Below are positions 14,134 to 19,656 of a DNA stretch of 19,656 nucleotides, piece after piece. Source of the stretch: FEN-1219 sp036274615 (GTDB taxonomy: Bacteria > Pseudomonadota > Gammaproteobacteria > Steroidobacterales > Rariloculaceae); contig DASUFK010000167.1 of the NCBI GenBank assembly GCA_036274615.1, forward strand, positions 1-19,656, in the 5' to 3' direction. Each line of letters begins with the position of its first letter. Position 1 is the first letter of the stretch. Under the pieces are notes generated by a model. It saw nothing but the letters and a program-made list of their open reading frames with translations, was not told the origin of the DNA and made no database searches. The position numbers and the translations under genes were made by a program.

Positions 14134-14707
14134 CGCCGGCATCGTCGCCGCGTTGTTGCTCGCGGCCGCGAGCGGCGTCCAGGCCGCCGATTCCGGTCCG
14201 GAGAAGATCGACCGGTTCATGGCCACCACGACCGCGATGACGCCGCGCGGCGAGACGTTGCGGATCGACCTGCGCAAGTGGTCCGACGACGATGGGCGCG
14301 CCGCCGTGGTCGAGGCGCTCGGGCAGGGTGCCGAAGCGTCGAAAGCGCTCGCGGCCCTGCCCACGCTCGGCTACGTCTGGCGCGGGCGGAGCAGCGTCGG
14401 CTACGCGATCAAGTACGCCCAGCGAACCACGACGCCGCAGGGCGAGCGCATCACGTTCGTGACGGACAAGCGCTTGGGCGCGTACGACATCGAGCGCTGG
14501 GCCGCCGACGCGCACGCGCCGCCGGCGGAGCTTCCGTATTCCGTCGTCGAGCTCTACTTGAGCGGCAGCGGCGCCGGCGACGGGACGCTGTCGCTCGCGG
14601 CCGAAGTGAAGGTGGACGCCGCGGCGGGCCTCGTGTCGCTGGCGGCGGACGCGGGCGCCGCGCGCGTGCTCGCCGACGCGAAGCGCGAGACCAAGCCCGG
14701 CGGCTGA
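14123..14707 (+). CDS. Exported protein of unknown function, coupled to the preceding gene
   Basis: A 194-residue protein. Its ATG (14123) lies within the last four codons of the preceding gene (ATGCGAGCTAG), a typical coupling arrangement. The signal peptide MRASAGIVAALLLAAASGVQA is followed by FMATTTAMTPRGETLRIDLR, GYVWRGRSSVGYAIKYAQR and VVELYLSGSGAGDGTLSLAA. I do not recognise the family. The two products probably work together in the periplasm. The last 154 bases overlap the 3' part of the minus-strand frame 14554-15666. Confidence 0.8.
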   Translation: MRASAGIVAALLLAAASGVQAADSGPEKIDRFMATTTAMTPRGETLRIDLRKWSDDDGRAAVVEALGQGAEASKALAALPTLGYVWRGRSSVGYAIKYAQRTTTPQGERITFVTDKRLGAYDIERWAADAHAPPAELPYSVVELYLSGSGAGDGTLSLAAEVKVDAAAGLVSLAADAGAARVLADAKRETKPGG

Positions 14708-15666
14708 AGACCGGTGGCGGCGCCCGTCGACGCGCGCCGCGCGTCGATCCTCGCCGGGTCCAGATACTCGAAGACCACGCCTTCGAGCCCCGCGGCCAGC
14801 GCGTCGCAGCCGTGCGAGCGCAGCGTCTCGTGCTCCGCGCGGCGCCAGCGCTTCACGAGCACCAGCGGCGCGCGCAGCGTGTCGGGGTCGCTGAGCTCGA
14901 GCGTGAGATCGAGCCACTGGCCGTCGCCGCTCACTCGGTAGCGCTCGACCGCGGTCAGCCGATCGCCGTGCTCGCGGCTGCCGAACGCGGAGTAGATTCG
15001 CCCGCGCGGAATTCCGCTCGTCCTCACCACCAGCGCGCCGTTCTCGATCCGTGCCGCCGACGCGCCGAACGCCGCCGGGCCCGCCGCGCCCCGGTCGTGG
15101 CCACCGCCGAAAGCGATCGCCCGCCGCGCCCCGAATTCCTCGTAACGCAGCACCACGCGCCCGCTCTCGAGCACGATCGCGAGCGGCAGCGCCGACACCA
15201 CCAGCGGCGCGAAGCCGTCGGGGCTGCACGCGAAGCGCGTTCCGCCCGCACCCGGCTCGACGGCGGCAGCCACGGCCGGCGCGACGAGCACCTCGGCAGC
15301 GTCGGCGGCGTTCGCGGCGGCGGCCTCGGGGAAGAGCTCGACGGCCGAGCGCGGCGCGTGGGCGGAGTCGCCGAGCAGCGCCGCGATTTTCTCGCGGCCG
15401 CCCGGCGTGCAGGCGGTGAAGCAAAAGAAGTCCTCGACGGCCCAGGCCGGATCGTCCCGCGACGTCGCGGGCGTGCTCCAGGTGCCGAGGAACGCGGCGA
15501 GCGCGGCATCCGGCGCCGGCGCCGCTGCGCTGCATCCCGGACATTCTGCCGGCGACTCGACGTCCGGAAACTGCGCGGAAGCCGGAGCGGCGGCCAACGC
15601 TCCCGCCGCCACGAGCGCACCTACCCACACGCGACGCGAGCCTCGATCGATGTTCCTCGTTTTCAT
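14554..15666 (-). CDS. Secreted protein distantly related to the 2077/4949 pair; C-terminus probably read-through
   Basis: 370 residues from ATG 15666 with GAGG seven bases upstream. The signal sequence has an R-R pair (GSRRVWVGALVAAGALAAAP in outline, then ASAQ), which may be Sec or Tat. The core from about residue 120 follows the pattern of the unnamed secreted family: a Cys-Pro-x-G segment, ESGRVVLRYEEFGARRAIAF, an IENGALVVRTSG strand pair (near residue 205), HGDRLTAVERYRVSGDGQWL and SDPDTLRAPLVLVKRWRRAE. It is therefore a probable remote relative of the two paralogues in this window. After about residue 320 the sequence turns into a low-complexity Ala/Ser/Thr tail, antisense to the end of the gene 14123-14707. 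That suggests loss of the original stop codon. Confidence 0.75.
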   Translation of the reverse strand: MKTRNIDRGSRRVWVGALVAAGALAAAPASAQFPDVESPAECPGCSAAAPAPDAALAAFLGTWSTPATSRDDPAWAVEDFFCFTACTPGGREKIAALLGDSAHAPRSAVELFPEAAAANAADAAEVLVAPAVAAAVEPGAGGTRFACSPDGFAPLVVSALPLAIVLESGRVVLRYEEFGARRAIAFGGGHDRGAAGPAAFGASAARIENGALVVRTSGIPRGRIYSAFGSREHGDRLTAVERYRVSGDGQWLDLTLELSDPDTLRAPLVLVKRWRRAEHETLRSHGCDALAAGLEGVVFEYLDPARIDARRASTGAATGLQPPGLVSRFASASTRAAPASAASDTRPAAASTFTSAASDSVPSPAPLPLK

Positions 15667-15775
15667 GGGCAGTCCTCGCTCGGCTTCCGGTCCCCTCGAC
15701 CGTTCGCTACTCTTCACCCGCCGGCCCGCGCCGGTCTTTGCCGCCGCCCGGATACTTTTCGGAAGAAATTCGGAT

Positions 15776-17551
15776 ATGGCTCCCATCGCGCCGCGCGACG
15801 AGTCGGTGATCGAGTTCGGCGGCTTCCGCTTGAGCCCGCGCGAGCGGTCGCTCGTGGGCGCGGACGGTGCGCCGGTGCAGCTCACGCGGCGGCTCTACGA
15901 CATGCTGCTCTACATGGTCGAGCGCCCCGGACGCTTGCTCGACAAGCAGGCGCTGCTCGACGCCGTGTGGAAGGGCTCGGTGGTCGAGGAGAACACGCTG
16001 TCGCGCACGATCTCGACGCTGCGGCAGATCCTGGGCGAAGGAGCGGGGGGCAAGGGCTACATCGAGACGGTGTCGGGCATCGGCTATCGCTTCGTGCAGC
16101 CGGTGAGCGTGACCGCGGCGCGAGCGGCGGCCGCCGAGCCCCGCCGCCACGAGCCGTCGGTGGCCGTATTGCCGTTCGAGGACTTGAGCCGCGAGCGCGA
16201 CCAGGGCTATTTCGCCGACGGCATCGCCGAGGAGATCCTCGCGCGGCTCGCGGGTGTGAAAGGCCTGCGGCTCATCGCGAAGACGTCGTCGTTCCGTTTT
16301 CGCGACCGCAACGACAGCGCGCAGGGCATAGGACGGGCGCTCGGCGTCGACTACTTACTGGCCGGATCGGTGCGCAAGGAAGGCGAACGCGTGCGCGTCA
16401 CGGCGCAGCTCGTCGACGCGGCCGCGGACTCGCAGCGCTGGTCGGAGAGCTTCGACCGCACGCTCGAGCACATCTTCGCGATCCAAGAAGAGATCGCGCG
16501 CGCGGTCGCGCAAGCGTTGCGTGTGACGCTCGGCATCGACGAGCCCGAAGCGGGCGTGGGAACCACCGCGGATCTCGAGGCGTATGACCTCTACTTGCGC
16601 GGCTTGGCGCTTTCCGCGCGCGGCGGCGCGCACGGCGCGATCCGCGGCGCGGAGCTGCTGCGCGAGGCGGTGACGCGTGACCCGCGCTTCGCGCGCGCGT
16701 GGCTGCTCTTCTCCGGCGTCGCGCGGTCGCGGTTGATCTTCGCGCCGGAGCACGCGATGCGGGCGATCCAGGACGTGGAGGAGGCGGCGGCCCGCGTGAT
16801 GGAGCTCGCGCCGCAGTGGTGGGCCGCGCACCTCGCTCAGGCGCGGATGCTGCACCTGCGCCGCGATTGGCTCGGCGCGGAGCGCGCGCTCGCCGCCGCA
16901 CGCGAGCTCGCGCCGGGCTTGCCCTGGGAGCTCAACCACGAGCTCGGCGTGTTCTGCTCGCAGGTGAACGACAGGCGAGCCGCGGTCGAGCACTTCCGCG
17001 CCGCCGTGCGCAACGATCCTCTTTCGCTGCTGATCTCCGGCACCTTGCAGGTGCAGCTCATCGTTGCCGGCCACGACGAAGAGTTGCGTAGCGAATACCG
17101 GCGCAGTCTCGATTTGGCCGGCGACCGCGAGATGGTCGAGCACTTGCAGCTACACCACCTGTTCGCGCGCGGCCTGCCGATCGGCGAGCAGTTTCGGCGT
17201 TATCTCGACCTCACGCAGACCAAGCCGGCGCCGGTGCTCGAGGAGGTGTACCTCGTGCGCGACGAGCCCACGCTCGCGCTCGAGAAGCTGCGCGCGGCCG
17301 CCGCCGGCGCGGAGTATCAGAACCCGGTGCGGCAGCTTGTGCTGTCGTGGTGGCTCGCGCACTTCGGTGACGCGGACGCCGCCTTCGCGGCGGTGTGGCG
17401 CGGCTTCGTGGACATGCGCTACTTCAACGCCGGCTGGCTGTGGTATCCGGTGCTCGCGCCCGTGCGCGAGCACTCGCGGTTCCCCGAGCTGCTCGAGCGC
17501 ATCGGTCTCATGGGATATTGGCGCGCGAAGGGCGTTTCGGCGCCGCTGTAG
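15776..17551 (+). CDS. Winged-helix (OmpR/CadC-type) regulator with TolB-like and TPR domains
   Basis: A 591-residue protein from ATG 15776, with GGAAG ten bases upstream. Residues 10-110 form an OmpR-type winged helix (EFGGFRLSPRERSLV, LVGADGAPVQLTRRLYDMLL in outline, GYIETVSGIGYRFVQPV). Residues 127-252 are the TolB-like/FlgO-like domain often fused to it (SVAVLPFEDLSRERDQGYFADGI, LGVDYLLAGSVRKEGERVRV in outline). The remainder is TPR-like helices. No membrane helix is visible between the domains, unlike CadC, so it is likely a cytoplasmic one-component regulator. It is divergent from the secreted-protein gene at 14554-15666 with 109 bases between the starts, so that gene is the first candidate target. 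The effector is unknown. Confidence 0.9.
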   Translation: MAPIAPRDESVIEFGGFRLSPRERSLVGADGAPVQLTRRLYDMLLYMVERPGRLLDKQALLDAVWKGSVVEENTLSRTISTLRQILGEGAGGKGYIETVSGIGYRFVQPVSVTAARAAAAEPRRHEPSVAVLPFEDLSRERDQGYFADGIAEEILARLAGVKGLRLIAKTSSFRFRDRNDSAQGIGRALGVDYLLAGSVRKEGERVRVTAQLVDAAADSQRWSESFDRTLEHIFAIQEEIARAVAQALRVTLGIDEPEAGVGTTADLEAYDLYLRGLALSARGGAHGAIRGAELLREAVTRDPRFARAWLLFSGVARSRLIFAPEHAMRAIQDVEEAAARVMELAPQWWAAHLAQARMLHLRRDWLGAERALAAARELAPGLPWELNHELGVFCSQVNDRRAAVEHFRAAVRNDPLSLLISGTLQVQLIVAGHDEELRSEYRRSLDLAGDREMVEHLQLHHLFARGLPIGEQFRRYLDLTQTKPAPVLEEVYLVRDEPTLALEKLRAAAAGAEYQNPVRQLVLSWWLAHFGDADAAFAAVWRGFVDMRYFNAGWLWYPVLAPVREHSRFPELLERIGLMGYWRAKGVSAPL

Positions 17552-17568
17552 CACCGATGCGCTTCGTG

Positions 17569-17574
17569 TAGGAT
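17569..17574 (+). promoter_or_regulatory. Possible -10 element upstream of the SnoaL-like gene
   Basis: TAGGAT lies 27 bases before the ATG at 17602. It is preceded directly by TG, as is the TATACT in front of the kinase gene. No good -35 is visible. Tentative. Confidence 0.25.
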
Positions 17575-17601
17575 CGGGCGGTCGTCTTCGGGGGGCTTCG
17601 C

Positions 17602-18552
17602 ATGAATCGTTGGATCGTCTCGCTCGCGGCCGTCGCGGCCGTGCCGCTCTCGGCGTTCGCGCAGTCCGCTCCCGATTGCGATCGCGCCTGCTTGAAGTCG
17701 ACGCTCGATAGCTACTTGCAGGCCGTGCTCAAGCACGACGCCGCGGCCGCGCCGCTCGCGGTGGGATACCGCCACACCGAGAACGCGATCAACGTGCCGC
17801 GCGGTAAGGGCATCTGGCAGAGCGCGACGGCGCTCGGCAAGGTGCAGCGGCGCTACGCCGATCCCGCGGCCGGGCAAGTGGCCTACTACGGCATCCTCGA
17901 AGAGAGCGGCAAGCTCGCGGTGGTCACCGCGCGGCTCCGCGTCGAGGGCCGCGCGATCACCGAGGCGGAGTGGTACATCGCCCGCGACGGCGATCCGGGC
18001 CTGCCCGGCTCGAACCCGCCGAATGTCTGGAGCCCCGAAGGGCTCACGGCCACGCCGCCGCCCGAGCGCAATTTGCCCGCGAGCCAGCGGCTGCCGCGCG
18101 ACCGGATGATCGCGCTCGTCAACAGCTACTTCGACGGCATCACCTCGCACGACGGCACCGTGGTCCTCGCGCACAAGGGCTGCAACCGCTACGAGAACGG
18201 CACGCGCGTCACCGGCCGGCGGGGCGGCGAGAACGACGACTGCGCGTCCGGCCTCGCCGGCTTCGACCTCGCGAACGTGCAAGGACGCCGCGTGCCGCTC
18301 GTGGACGAGGAGCAAGGCTTCGTGCTCGGCATGGCGGTGTTCATCCGCAAGCCCGGATCGCCGCGGCCGCGCAACGCCTTCAGCGAGTGGTTCGAGATCG
18401 AGGACGGCAAGATCCGCGACATCTGGACCGCCATGTACTATCCCGGCCCCGAGCGGCCGGTGCCGAACTGGCCGCCGTTCGACGGCAACTTCCCGCTCGG
18501 CGGCACGGGCGCCGAGCCGGCTCGCGCCGGCGCGCCGCCGCCGGCGCGGTGA
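17602..18552 (+). CDS. Secreted SnoaL-like / DUF8021-type protein
   Basis: A 316-residue protein, with GGGGGG about six bases before the ATG. The signal peptide MNRWIVSLAAVAAVPLSAFA is followed by CDRACLKSTLDSYLQAVLKHD, the first helix of an NTF2/SnoaL-like cone fold. A second similar module begins around RMIALVNSYFDGITSHDG (about residue 168) and ends NAFSEWFEIEDGKIRDIWTA in outline. Two tandem modules of this kind are typical of proteins annotated DUF8021 in Proteobacteria and fungi; no enzymatic role is established. The C-terminal 30 residues are Pro/Gly/Ala-rich. It converges on a small lipoprotein gene, with the 16-bp palindrome array between the two stops. Confidence 0.85.
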   Translation: MNRWIVSLAAVAAVPLSAFAQSAPDCDRACLKSTLDSYLQAVLKHDAAAAPLAVGYRHTENAINVPRGKGIWQSATALGKVQRRYADPAAGQVAYYGILEESGKLAVVTARLRVEGRAITEAEWYIARDGDPGLPGSNPPNVWSPEGLTATPPPERNLPASQRLPRDRMIALVNSYFDGITSHDGTVVLAHKGCNRYENGTRVTGRRGGENDDCASGLAGFDLANVQGRRVPLVDEEQGFVLGMAVFIRKPGSPRPRNAFSEWFEIEDGKIRDIWTAMYYPGPERPVPNWPPFDGNFPLGGTGAEPARAGAPPPAR

Positions 18553-18577
18553 GACTCTCCGGCGCCGCGACCCCGCC

Positions 18578-18657
18578 GGTGCCCGGCACTCCCGGTGTCA
18601 GACACCCCCGGTGTCAGACACCAATGGTGTCAGACGCCGTGCGTGTCAGGCTCCGTG
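18578..18657. repeat. Tandem array of five 16-bp palindromic units
   Basis: Units start at 18578, 18594, 18610, 18626 and 18642, an exact 16-base period. Units two and three are GGTGTCAGACACC (palindromic about the central A) plus a three-base spacer. The outer units are degenerate: GGTGCCCGGCACT, GGTGTCAGACGCC, CGTGTCAGGCTCC. The array lies between the stops of convergent genes (18552 and 18659), one base short of the second. There are no CRISPR-like unique spacers. Each unit can fold on itself or pair with any neighbour. It is a small structured 3' region and possible bidirectional terminator or protein-binding array. Confidence 0.9.
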
Positions 18658-18658
18658 G

Positions 18659-18886
18659 TCAGCACGAGCACTGGCAGCTGCCCAGTGTCCTGGACGCGCA
18701 TTGGCAGACTAACGGCGTGCCTGCCGCGCAGGCGTAATGCTCGATGTAGCTTCGGTCCACCGTCACGGCGCGTCCTTCGACGAAGTAGGGCAGGCTCGAC
18801 GCGGGCACGGGCGGCATCACGGAGCAAGAAGCGAGCAGCACAGCGGATCCCATGGCGAACAACAGACTCGGCTTTCGAGAGCTCAT
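18659..18886 (-). CDS. Small Cys-rich lipoprotein
   Basis: 75 residues from ATG 18886 with a perfect AGGAGG eight bases upstream; a GTG directly before it is less likely. The N-terminus is a lipoprotein signal with lipobox L-L-A-S-C (lipidated Cys near residue 21). The mature peptide is about 54 residues. It contains PYFVEGRAVTVDRSYIEHYA, then a tail with six cysteines in the last 23 residues (C-A-A-G-T-P-L-V-C-Q-C, then S-C-Q-C-S-C at the very end). The paired C-x-C motifs suggest metal binding or multiple disulfides at the membrane surface. I do not recognise a named family. Confidence 0.75.
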   Translation of the reverse strand: MSSRKPSLLFAMGSAVLLASCSVMPPVPASSLPYFVEGRAVTVDRSYIEHYACAAGTPLVCQCASRTLGSCQCSC

Positions 18887-18900
18887 CACCGGTTCCTCCT

Positions 18901-18918
18901 GTCGCGCGGGAGCGCGAC
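18901..18918 (-). promoter_or_regulatory. Hairpin abutting the Shine-Dalgarno of the lipoprotein gene
   Basis: GTCGCGC and GCGCGAC form a perfect 7-bp stem around a four-base loop. In the minus-strand mRNA the stem ends exactly where AGGAGG (18900-18895) begins. It may protect the 5' end, set ribosome access or respond to a factor. There is no direct evidence for which. Confidence 0.4.
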
Positions 18919-18948
18919 TCCGAAAACACCTGACGTGTGAAGCCCTCG

Positions 18949-18979
18949 GCTCACGTAGGCGCCGGGCGCCGCCGTGAGC
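18949..18979. other. Two-tier hairpin or cruciform in the gene-free region
   Basis: The outer arms GCTCACG (18949-18955) and CGTGAGC (18973-18979) enclose inner arms GGCGC (18958-18962) and GCGCC (18966-18970). A second, alternative pairing exists with the ACGTG just upstream (from 18933). It could be a terminator from upstream transcription, a small-RNA part or a protein site. Confidence 0.4.
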
Positions 18980-19245
18980 TTCCTTGACGCGCCCCTCCCA
19001 GGCGCGTGTGCGTTTAGCGCATCGTCGCTTCCTCTCGCGTTACGGAAAATTAGATGCGGAGTCCTCTTCCCATGGATGCACGCCGCGCGCGGCGGGTTAC
19101 GCGCGAGCCGGTTGTGCTTGCCGCTTGGGTTTTCGCCAACTCTTGCGGGAATACGCTACGACTTGATGATTCGGTCCACCGGCGCCGCGCGGCCAGCCCG
19201 CCGACAACATTCCGTGAATCAGATAATTACGCGCGTCGGGCGGCT

Positions 19246-19261
19246 TGGCACGCTCCCTGCA
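19246..19261 (+). promoter_or_regulatory. Sigma-54 (-24/-12) promoter
   Basis: TGGCACG, four bases, then CTGCA. This matches TGGCACG-N4-TTGCA at every position but one, with the -24 GG (19247-19248) and -12 GC (19259-19260) at the required distance. The predicted transcription start is near 19272. It points at the gene starting at 19501 and implies a 5' leader of about 230 bases, or a separate small RNA. The enhancer-binding activator site was not identified. Confidence 0.6.
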
Positions 19262-19287
19262 AACACGCGAGTCGAAGGCAACTGCAA

Positions 19288-19320
19288 GCGCCGCTATCGC
19301 GGCGCAGCCGCGAACAGCGG
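19288..19320 (+). other. Two adjacent hairpins in the sigma-54 leader
   Basis: GCGCCGC (19288-19294) pairs perfectly with GCGGCGC (19299-19305) around TATC. Two bases later, CCGC (19308-19311) pairs with GCGG (19317-19320). They begin about 16 bases after the predicted sigma-54 start. They may structure a long leader or a small RNA. No U-tract follows, so a terminator is unlikely. Confidence 0.35.
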
Positions 19321-19500
19321 CCGGTCACGCAGGCGCCTTGGGGAGCAAGTCCGATGATCGTCGACGAGCATAGCCAAGCGCCGCGAGCGCGTTGGTGTGG
19401 CGCAATCCCTTGGCGTCCGATGGACGGCCGTCCCTCTCGACCTTAATCTCTAACGCAAACCCGAAATCGAAGGGCACTCGAGCCCCGCGAGGCAGCAGCA

Positions 19501-19656
19501 ATGACGACTCCGATCCAGTATCTCGACAAAGCCATGACCCGACTCCGCGATCTCGGCCTCGTGCCCGAGAAGCCGGAGGAAGCGCCGATCATCGCACTGC
19601 TCAACCGCGTGTCGGATCTCGACGAGGACAAGGTGGTCGCGATCGCGCGCACGCTC
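19501..19656 (+). CDS. N-terminal part of a gene of unknown function (runs off the window)
   Basis: 52 residues from ATG 19501, with GAGG eight bases upstream. The frame stays open to the window end. The start MTTPIQYLDKAMTRLRDLGL and the following LLNRVSDLDEDKVVAIARTL are strongly helical and charged. This recalls helical bacterial proteins loosely labelled as cell-surface or TelA-like, but I cannot assign the family from this fragment. It is the first gene downstream of the sigma-54 promoter at 19246-19261. Confidence 0.8.
   Translation, partial: MTTPIQYLDKAMTRLRDLGLVPEKPEEAPIIALLNRVSDLDEDKVVAIARTL

Larger units (their letters stand above)
18890..19500. other. Region of about 610 bases without a recognisable gene
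   Basis: Short open frames occur on both strands, but none has a Shine-Dalgarno site, known domain or amino-acid makeup like the neighbouring genes. The region holds the leader of the lipoprotein gene (to about 18918), a two-tier hairpin (18949-18979), a sigma-54-type promoter (19246-19261), two hairpins (19288-19320) and a 12-bp palindrome GGACGGCCGTCC (19422-19433). The stretch between about 19000 and 19240 shows nothing I can name. Room for an activator-binding site exists upstream of the sigma-54 promoter. Confidence 0.6.

Noticed and set aside
18578..18657. CRISPR array
   Set aside because: The units are 13-base palindromes with three-base spacers. There are no long unique spacers and no cas genes.
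19042..19057. GGAAAATTAGATG resembling a repeat arm
   Set aside because: Only the first bases match the arm, there is no partner arm nearby, and the core is absent.
18974..19446. Several overlapping plus-strand open frames in the gene-free region
   Set aside because: No ribosome sites, no domains, Arg-rich and mutually overlapping. They cross the sigma-54 promoter and hairpins.

Overview
The window is GC-rich chromosomal DNA from a proteobacterium. A gammaproteobacterium of the Steroidobacteraceae type is my best guess. This rests on codon use, the dense set of exported proteins, the many GGAAAATAGGGACA-type inverted repeats, and a -24/-12 (sigma-54) promoter. It is an inference, since no rRNA or marker gene is present. 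I count 19 protein genes, two of them cut by the window ends, and no tRNA, rRNA, transposase, phage gene or CRISPR array.

Layout. (1) 1-1815: the end of a YCII/DGPF-type gene, then an AhpD/carboxymuconolactone-decarboxylase-like gene downstream of an ECF41-type sigma factor. Both minus-strand genes carry a textbook ECF41 promoter (TGTCACA, 16 bp, CGTC), so this is a closed autoregulated module. (2) 2077-6400: a secreted metallo-beta-lactamase-fold hydrolase in an operon with a secreted protein of unknown family, a small coiled-coil/TM protein, and a second, paralogous copy of the secreted protein. (3) 6580-10246: an RluA-like pseudouridine synthase whose catalytic Asp position is Gly, then a membrane-bound hybrid sensor kinase with three PAS domains and a receiver. 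(4) 10369-13475: an exported 2-hydroxyacid dehydrogenase facing a Tat-exported enolase-superfamily (acid-sugar dehydratase-like) protein, and a PfpI/DJ-1 protein. (5) 13612-17551: two overlapping exported proteins of unknown function, a third, distant relative of the unknown secreted family on the other strand, and a divergent winged-helix/TolB-like/TPR regulator. (6) 17602-18886: a secreted SnoaL/DUF8021-like protein facing a tiny Cys-rich lipoprotein. (7) 18890-19500: about 600 bases without a gene, with strong hairpins and a good sigma-54 promoter, ahead of the start of a last gene. Ten of the 19 genes carry export signals.

The most striking structure is in the repeats. Four loci carry long, nearly perfect inverted repeats, each sitting exactly on gene 3' ends. 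In three unrelated genes the repeat arm itself supplies the TAG stop codon and the last residues (...P-G/R-K-stop). The arms differ between loci but match within a locus, as expected for hairpin units moved or maintained as pairs (REPIN-like). A second repeat type, palindromes on an exact 16-bp period, lies between two convergent stop codons at 18578-18657. A two-unit version overlaps the transcription start of the ECF41-driven gene at 801-832.
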